From Symsagittifera roscoffensis (taxonomy: Eukaryota; Xenacoelomorpha; Acoela; Convolutidae), in NCBI RefSeq assembly GCF_963678635.1, contig NC_087071.1, forward strand, positions 44,071,095 to 44,131,094: a stretch of 60,000 bases of DNA. The letters run 5' to 3'. The position numbers and the translations under genes are program-made. The first letter of the stretch is position 1; each line of letters begins with the position of its first letter. The notes under the pieces are model-generated. The model had not been told where the DNA came from, did not search any database, and saw only the letters and a program-made list of their open reading frames with translations. Shown here piece by piece: positions 52,501 through 58,500 of this stretch.

Positions 52501-55500
52501 TCTTTGGCTAGTTCTATAACTTTATGACGTGCACCTGTTGTTTGCTGTGTTGGAGATTTAGGAAGCTGTAGATTCTTTGGTAATTGCGTGTTCAGATTCC
52601 CTTTTTTCTGAATTGTCACCTCGTCTTCCGACCATCTTTGGAGGTCACGTATGATCTCTGCTGGTAGTGGCGGCTTTTCTAGGTTCTTTCGATCTAAACA
52701 TGCATGTTTTGCGTTTTCCCAATTTAAGTTATTCGGTGTACTGTTTATTGCGATGTTTGATAGCGGAGTGTTGGGTTTACGGCCTAAGTGTGCTTAGAAA
52801 GGTGAATTTTTTGTGACGCCGTGTGGCGTGATCCGTAAAGTTTTTTTTATTTCAGCTACGTCGGAAGCAAGTTGATACGGTGTGTTTGTTTTATCAACTC
52901 GCATCACTGCTAGCCTGCGTTTGAGTGTTTGTATCATTCGTTCGACTACCCCTATTGCTCTGCAGTCGTCAATCGGTGCGAAAAGTAGTTTTATGTTATT
53001 CGAGTTACAAAAAAAATAGAATTTCTTTGCTCTGAATGTTTGGGCCTGATCGCATCTTAATCTTCTTGGCACGCCGTTCTTCGAATTATATCGTTTGCAT
53101 GAATTTTATGGCGATATCGGCTGTTGTGTTGGAAGCAACCTTTGCCGTAGAAAATTTAGACCACTTATCAATAGCGACTAAAATGTAAGCATCCCTATTT
53201 AATTCATCCGGGAGGGGACCTGCGAAATCTAGCTGAACTTCCTCGTTGGGTTCTACCACTGGTTCCATAAGGAATGAGTGTTTTTTTCCTATAACGAGTT
53301 TTAAATTTTTACCTTGTTCTGTACAGTGTCTGCAGTTTTGCGCCATGTGTACAATGGTTCTATGAATGTGAGGGAACCAGACGTGTTGGCATAGATCCAA
53401 CATGGCTGCCGATTCTGGATGGGTCAAATGGAGGCTGTCGAGCACTGTTTGCCGAAGTTAAGTCGGTGTCACGATTCGTTCATCGATCAGGAGACAGTCT
53501 TTGCGAACGTGAAGTCGATTCCTGATATTGTAACAATGAGGCCCACATAAGTTTTTGATGGCCTACCAATCCCGTTTCTTGACGAAATTGATGAGTGGTC
53601 GGAGGTTTCGATCTTTTTTCGTCGCCGCCGAAATGAACCGTACACCGAGCACCCGTTAGAGTTTCCTTCGAAACAATGGGGTGTCTACTTCGCTCTCTTA
53701 TGTGTTCGTGGCTTTTTCTATTGTTGCTGTTAGTCCTTCCGTGATCATTTCATGGCTTGGCCTCGAGTGATGTATTCGTCGTCATCGTTGGGGGTATCTC
53801 GTTGTGTTTTTTGCTCCTCTTGTGTAGTCATTGTTGGGTTTACGCGGCTCACCCAAATCTCATTAACTGATTGCTGTTCTCCAGATAGCTTTGTTTGAGT
53901 AGACCTGGAGGTTACTTCTATCTCCGTTTCGCACGAATATATTTAGCGCTGGAAGATGCTCTTTCCTCTGTCTGACAGTACGTCGTGCACGAATCCGTTT
54001 GGGCGCTGAACCATGCTATTTCCTCTGTTTGGCAGGACGTCGTTTTTAACTGGTCTGTCGAGTTCTTTCTCTCCGTGTGGCTGTTTCGTTTTTCCTGATC
54101 GTCTGAGAAAATGATTTTGGGAAAGTTTGATTTTTGGCGTGTTTCTTCAATTTTCTTTTTCCTAAAGACTTCTCTTGCGTCTTGAACATTTGCGTTCCCC
54201 TCCGTAGTTGTCTGCTTTGGTGAGTTAGTGTTTACTTTCTTTCCTTTTGTAGGTGGCCTTTTGTGCCATCTTGGGTCAGACAGGCTCTCTTCTCTATCTG
54301 ACGATCCTTGCCACTGCGTAGCTTACTTTGAGTTTTTCACCTCTGTATCGGCACTTTTCAGTTCTGTGGGTATAAAGCCTCCTTTAAATCCGAGAGTGTC
54401 TGATCGTTTGCTCATTTTAGAGTGAGTTATGCAATTTACCAATTTTTGGATTGTTTGTTTTGCTTTATACAATTTTGTTTGAGAGAGAACTGACTGTTCG
54501 TTGGCGATTTTTGAGTGAGACTGAATTGAAGTTCTAGTTTGCAATTGACCGTGAGTGGAATATTTGGAATGATCACATGTGCTATGAGTGTTTAAATGGC
54601 ATTCAATACCTCTTTGTTTTCCGCGTGTTTTTTGATCAGCTCATACGGTGCTTTGTTCTGATTGGCCAAATTATTTAGAATGACGTTGTCAATCAGTTCG
54701 AGATCGTTATTGAAAGCATTAATTGATGCAACTACAAATTCCTCATCATACTCACTAGGGGGTATTGCCAACCCAGCCGGATTTTGGGACATGTAGTCAA
54801 TAAGTCCCATTTTATTCCCCGCCAAGTGTTTGATATCAAAATGAAATGGAATTAATCTATCAATCGATCGTGTGAGTCGACTCTGACTTGTTTTTGATCT
54901 TTCGCTTGCGTTTAATGCACTGATTAAAGCTTGATGATCGGTAATGACTGTAGAAATTTTTCCATAAAGTTAGTGTTTGAAGTGTTTGATTGCCCAAACT
55001 ACTCTCAATAATTCTAGTTCAATTACCGATTATTTTTCCTCGAGGGAATTTAAAAAACGTGATGCGTACGCTACGGCTATCCAACCTTCTGGTGAATTTT
55101 GTTCTAGTGCAGCTCCTAATCCGGTGTTTGATGCGTCGCAAACAATGCGAGTCCCTAGTTTTTGGTCAAAGTGTTTGTTCTGAGTAATTTCAGCTACTAA
55201 TTTTAGTATGTTTTGAAAGCTGTGTTGTGTTCTGATGACCAGTCAAGTGATTTTTTCTTCACTGTGTTTTTTAGCAATGGACGAAGCGCTGCAGCTGTTT
55301 GTGCTAGATTTGGTATATATCTTGTGAGATGATGTATTGACCCCATAAAATTTTTTAATTGTTTAAATGTTTTTGGTGGTGACAGTTTTTCTTTTGCTTC
55401 GGTTTTCTTAATTAGTGGGGTTGTGCCTTCACTGTTAATTTTAAATCCTAGCCACTCAATCTCTTTGCAAGCGAACACACATGTCTCAAGTGAAATCGCT

Positions 55501-58500
55501 AGATTTTCTTCATTAAGTTGTCCAATTTCTGTCGATTTAACTCTTTGGTTCCCTTAGTGACTACCAGTATATCATCTAGATATGCATATGTATTCGTACA
55601 ATTCGTCAATGTTAAGTCGACAGCTTTTTGAAATTCAGCTGGCATATCCATGAGGCCGTAAAATCCCGTTTGGAATTGATACGTTCCTGTTGCGTTGCTG
55701 ACGACCAAACTGAAATTGCATTTTTCACGTGTTTTTCGATCCAGCGGGACTTTAGAGTATGCGTATCTCAAATCAAGTTTAGAGAATGGTGTTGGCTTTG
55801 TTTTTTCTGATTTGACTACCTGCGCAATGTTATCCAATAGTAGATTAATATTGGGCATCTGATGCTTGTTTTTATGGATAAATTTATTGATTTTCTTCGA
55901 GTCCAGCGCAAGTTTAACTGTTTGATCTTTTTTCACTGTAATTACAATTGGGCTTATAAATTATTTGTCTGAACATTTATCCAATTCGATAATATGTTTT
56001 TGTTCAATCAGTTTATTTAATTCTCCTACCACTTGTTCCTGAAGGTAAATCGGAATGCGTCTACCCTTCTGTTGAACTGGTTCAAATTCTTCAATGAAGT
56101 GTGTTTTCATAGTGTGATTTTTAGATTTTCCGATACGTACGCACAATTGTGCGTAATTGTTTTTGACCCATTGTTTTGTCACTGGGTCCGACTCTTCTTG
56201 TTCTCGTATAGCAAGTACCTTTTCTGTTTTCTGTTCTTGAATCAATTTGATGCCGATCTGCGGAAGTAGATTCCTTCCGATGATGTTTGCTTTTTTGTCA
56301 TCTAATACGATGAATGGGGCGGCTCTGATTTGCCATCCCCTGACGTGATTGTAATGATCAATCTTCCTTTCGGAACAATTGTTTCGCCATTATAGCAAGC
56401 TAAAGTGCGTGCTGTGTCTCCCGATGGGATGGTTTTAAACAGTGCAGATTTATCCTGTTGTTGGAGGCGCCTTGCGGTTTTTTCGTTTAGAAAAGACATT
56501 GGGGTGCCCGAATCAGCAATAGCGAACAATTGTTCGGAATTGGTTTTTAGTTTCGTAATATGTCCGTTTAGATCATCTTCGACCATTGTTCTTGTATTCT
56601 TAATCTCAAATGATTCCTCGATTGCCATTACCGAAAAGTTGTCTATTTGATAATTATCCCAATCATTGCTGGAAGAAAATTCTGCAAACGCCACTGGGTC
56701 GTTTTCTGTTTCCAAGCTTTCGGTGTCAAGCTCATCTTGTTGGTCGATTTGAGTATCTTCAAGATAGTTGACTTGTGTTGATCGGCATACTTTGGCAAAG
56801 TGCCCCCGTTTGGCGCATTTTGCACAAATTTTATCTTTAGCGGGACATGTCTGTAAATGATTCTGGTTACACCGGTTGCCGCCTTTATAGCACTGTTTGT
56901 GGTTTCCTGTGTTTGTAGCCCTTGGTTGTCCTCTGTTATTTTGTGATCCCCGGTGAAACGGTCTGCCTCGGGCGCCTCGCCCTCTTTGTGTGTTCTGATT
57001 GTTAGAGTAGTTCGCGCGTCCTCGGGTGTTAATGTAATTAACCGGTTCTTGCTTTGTTGTAATTTGATTTCCTTTGAAAGGGTTGGTTTTCATAGTTCTA
57101 CTATGTTCGATACATTTTTCCCGGCGGATTGCATATTCATATGCATCTTGTGGTGTTCTGGTCTGTGCCAATAGTTCCTCTGCTATTTTTTTGTTGGGAA
57201 CGAACGCATTCTTCCTCACGGTCTCCACAATCTGCCCGCGATGCCAATTCCACGAGATCCGAATGGAATTGTTATAAACTTTCATTCTTTTTCTGTTTTT
57301 GACAAATGAAATTGTATCTTTCGAAAGCGATGATTCGAGTTGTGATAAAAATATCTTCGAGGGTTGTCATCATTTCTTGGGTAGAAACGGTGTGCAACTC
57401 CTGATTAGGCCGTTTCTGTTACACTTGTCTTTGTCCTTCCGCTCCTAAGCATAAAAATACGTAGCTGCGTTCTTTTGCGTCTGCTTCGTCCCATCTGAAT
57501 GAGCTACAAAGTACACCTTTTTCTCTCGCTTTGATTACATGGTTTTCCCAACCTACTCTTTTCTCCTGATTTCTGACTTCTCTGTTCTTTCTTTGTGCTT
57601 CAGTCTCTCCTGTGATTTCAAGTTCGAACACCGGCTCTGCTGGTTCGACTAACATTGGTCGGGCTCTTAAAAAATTTCGTATTTCTGTGCCATCTTTCGC
57701 GAATATTGCCATTTCCATTATCGCCGGCCACTTGGACCATTCTAGAGGTGGTTCGGCCGATGCCTTCTCCCAAAAGGGATTTATGTTGAGTGGGCTTTTG
57801 GAATATCCTGATGGCTGCGCCATGTCATACCTTAATGTATGAACGTTTGATTCCTGAATCCGAATGGATCGACAAACAGATAAGCTAACGCGGAGCGAGA
57901 TAAAACGACCAATTTAAGCAAAGATTTATTCTTTCTCTGACCGTTCATTTGGTCTATGTTCGAGATGAGATCTCTCAAGGTCGATTGACCGACTAACTGT
58001 ATTTTTATGGCATGTAACATCATAAACATATGTAACAACATAAATCATAAATGTCAAGGTATATATATCTGAGTTTTGTCGGTCCATGCCGGATGACAGT
58101 TTTCTAGAATAATCCAGAAGTTTGTATCAGCCAATTGAGATGCGAAAGGAAGCGATTGAAATTTTTCGATGATCGAAAACTATTTGCGAATAAATTTGGA
58201 TCAAAGTTAGATTTTGAGCACAGATATGAGAAAACTGTGTTAGCATGGCGGAATGATTTGATTTAGGCAGTTTTAGAGTTTTCTAAACAACATACGTCGT
58301 TTTTTATATTGCAGATTTTTTTAAATATTTTTTATCGATGCTATCTTTTTAATGTTGTAAATTACTTCAATAATAGGTTTCAATTGAATATTGGTGGACA
58401 AGGCTGAACATTGATCAGAAAGAGGTTGAATAGACTGGGCCGATGTTTTTTCAAAATGTGAAAAATGTGTAGAAATCTGAATTAGTTTTTGTTTGAGTAA

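Larger units (their letters stand above)
51037..58098 (-). mobile_element. E3: decayed Ty3-type LTR retrotransposon related to E1
   Basis: About 7.06 kb, opposite to the EGF-type gene, in its intron 6. LTRs at 57823-58098 (5') and 51037-51272 (3') share ends TGTCATCC...GTATGACA. Flanks GTATT and GTTTT are a target duplication with one change. The coding region is broken into at least eight pieces in three frames, with the same order and the same primer site as E1. The stretch 54591-53446 between RNase H and integrase corresponds to the long linker of E1 and is broken. Confidence 0.9.
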
